From Tolypothrix sp. PCC 7910 (GTDB lineage: Bacteria > Cyanobacteriota > Cyanobacteriia > Cyanobacteriales > Nostocaceae): DNA of 64,000 nt. Positions within the stretch are counted from its first letter, which is position 1. The number at the start of each line of letters is the position of its first letter. Location: positions 7,069,501-7,133,500 of the forward strand of contig NZ_CP050440.1 of the NCBI RefSeq assembly GCF_011769525.1, read 5' to 3'. Of the stretch, positions 63,376-64,000 are shown piece after piece. The position numbers and the translations under genes are program-made. The notes under the pieces were generated by a model. It worked only from the letters and a program-made list of their open reading frames with translations, had not been told where the DNA came from and ran no database searches.

Positions 63376-63825
63376 GCAGCAGCACGCAAGTTTGAGTAAA
63401 TATTACTAAATCCCACATTCCGCAGGTTAGTTTGAAAATCTTGGTATTTTCTATAAACCCAAGCTGACAAGGATTTCAGCCATTAAACCTATATTCTGGA
63501 CTCTGAGATCGCAACTCTGGTAAGTGTCAAAATTCAGGTTATTGACACTATTCTCAATAAAATTAGCCCGTGTGAAACTAAAAATTTCGCTTACCCCTCA
63601 TAGTAGATAAAATGCGTGAATTTATTGCCTCAATTGAGTTTTAGCAGTTTTAGCAAAATTCAAGTTTTGACAAAACAACCTGCGGAGTCCAAAATTTTGA
63701 GTACAATTACTCATGCGGAATGTGGGCTAAATCGTAAAAACTACTTGCTATTTCCAGCAATCATACTAAAATCGCCAGGGAATACATCATTTTACTCTAA
63801 GTAGAATGCTTAACTGGAGTCAAAG
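63376..63825. other. Intergenic region
   Basis: No gene supported. A 62-codon open frame at 63616-63804 has no ribosome site or recognisable feature. Confidence 0.4.
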
Positions 63826-63972
63826 ATGACAAGCGATGCATCCACCAAAACTTCTGTGCAGCCTATTCCGCTAATTGTGAATGATGACGGCAGCCAGGAT
63901 GGAGTGACAGCGCTGGCGTTTATGCTGGCTAATCCTAAGTACAGTATTTGTCAATCCCCATTCTTCAACTGA
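63826..63972 (+). pseudogene. Truncated nucleoside hydrolase (N-terminus only)
   Basis: The 48-residue reading starting MTSDASTKTSVQPIPLIVN and going on DDGSQDGVTALAFMLANPKYS looks like the N-terminus of an inosine/uridine-type nucleoside hydrolase: the strand PLIVNDD, the metal/ribose-binding Asp cluster (DD...QDG) and the helix TALAFMLANPK. After KYSI it leaves the family pattern (CQSPFFN) and stops at 63970-63972. A functional enzyme needs about 300 residues, so this is a fragment, caused by a deletion, an insertion or a frameshift at about 63945. Whether more of the gene resumes beyond the window is unknown. Confidence 0.65.
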
Positions 63973-64000
63973 CATATTGCTTTTCTTTTTCCTCCTTTGT

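Noticed and set aside
63616-63804. 62-codon plus-strand open frame before the nucleoside hydrolase fragment
   Set aside because: No gene features and low-complexity composition.

Overview
The window is chromosomal DNA of a cyanobacterium, most likely a filamentous heterocystous (Nostocales-type) one. The evidence is the very frequent HIP1 octamer (GCGATCGC), the low-to-medium GC content, a type IV pilus cluster pilM-N-O-Q without pilP, paired Vipp1 and PspA genes, a trifunctional Ser/Thr kinase - AAA ATPase - histidine kinase giant protein, pentapeptide-repeat proteins, a CHAT-TPR protein, and intergenic regions full of short tandem repeats (CCCCAATC/TTACCCAT types) and MITE-like palindromes. 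No tRNA, rRNA, CRISPR array, intact transposase or prophage was recognised.

Layout. 0-2.8 kb: 5' part of secA, a RelE/ParE-type toxin-antitoxin pair and a diheme cytochrome c, all on the minus strand. 2.9-6.5 kb: an exported TPR-CHAT protease-like protein. 7.2-9.1 kb: an isochorismatase-family hydrolase translationally coupled to a PAS histidine kinase. 9.3-14.3 kb: rlmN, a 59-residue zinc-ribbon protein, uvrC and a single-domain response regulator. 15-20.8 kb: a PLP aminotransferase, thioredoxin, vipp1, pspA and a SPOR-like membrane protein. 21.5-29.2 kb: two pentapeptide-repeat proteins, a DUF937-like protein with a Ca-loop, small hypotheticals and a dCache-HAMP histidine kinase. 29.6-35 kb: a PhnD-like binding protein lacking a signal peptide with a small membrane partner, KDPG aldolase, two L,D-transpeptidases and hisS. 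35.4-42 kb: an accessory metabolic cluster (HpcH aldolase, RidA, BKACE, hydantoinase-like amidohydrolase, two alpha/beta-hydrolase paralogues without the catalytic Ser and His, an exported ABM-like protein). 42.3-49.3 kb: a signalling operon (STAND-type kinase/histidine kinase, FIST sensor, histidine kinase). 49.6-56.3 kb: a sugar-binding lipoprotein and pilMNOQ. 56.5-64 kb: a PPOX-fold protein, a second-type topA, a large repeat protein that looks like the C-terminal half of an NB-ARC/STAND protein, and a truncated nucleoside hydrolase.

The best candidate for an undescribed system is the 35.4-42 kb cluster. It combines a ring-opening cyclic amidohydrolase, carbon-carbon cleaving enzymes (BKACE, HpcH), a RidA enamine/imine deaminase and two divergent alpha/beta-fold proteins whose nucleophile positions are His and Val. 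This recalls the logic of the Rut pyrimidine route (RutC is RidA-like, RutD is an atypical alpha/beta hydrolase), but the gene content differs and the substrate cannot be told from sequence. Second candidates are the NB-ARC-less repeat protein at 60.2-63.4 kb, which sits directly behind a pile-up of mobile repeats, and the three-gene signalling operon at 42.3-49.3 kb.

At the DNA level the window holds at least three MITE-like families, with several copies of two of them. It also has a palindromic cassette with mutually exclusive foldings, an 11-unit 21-bp minisatellite, and a short-sequence repeat that has become an in-frame insertion inside an aminotransferase gene.
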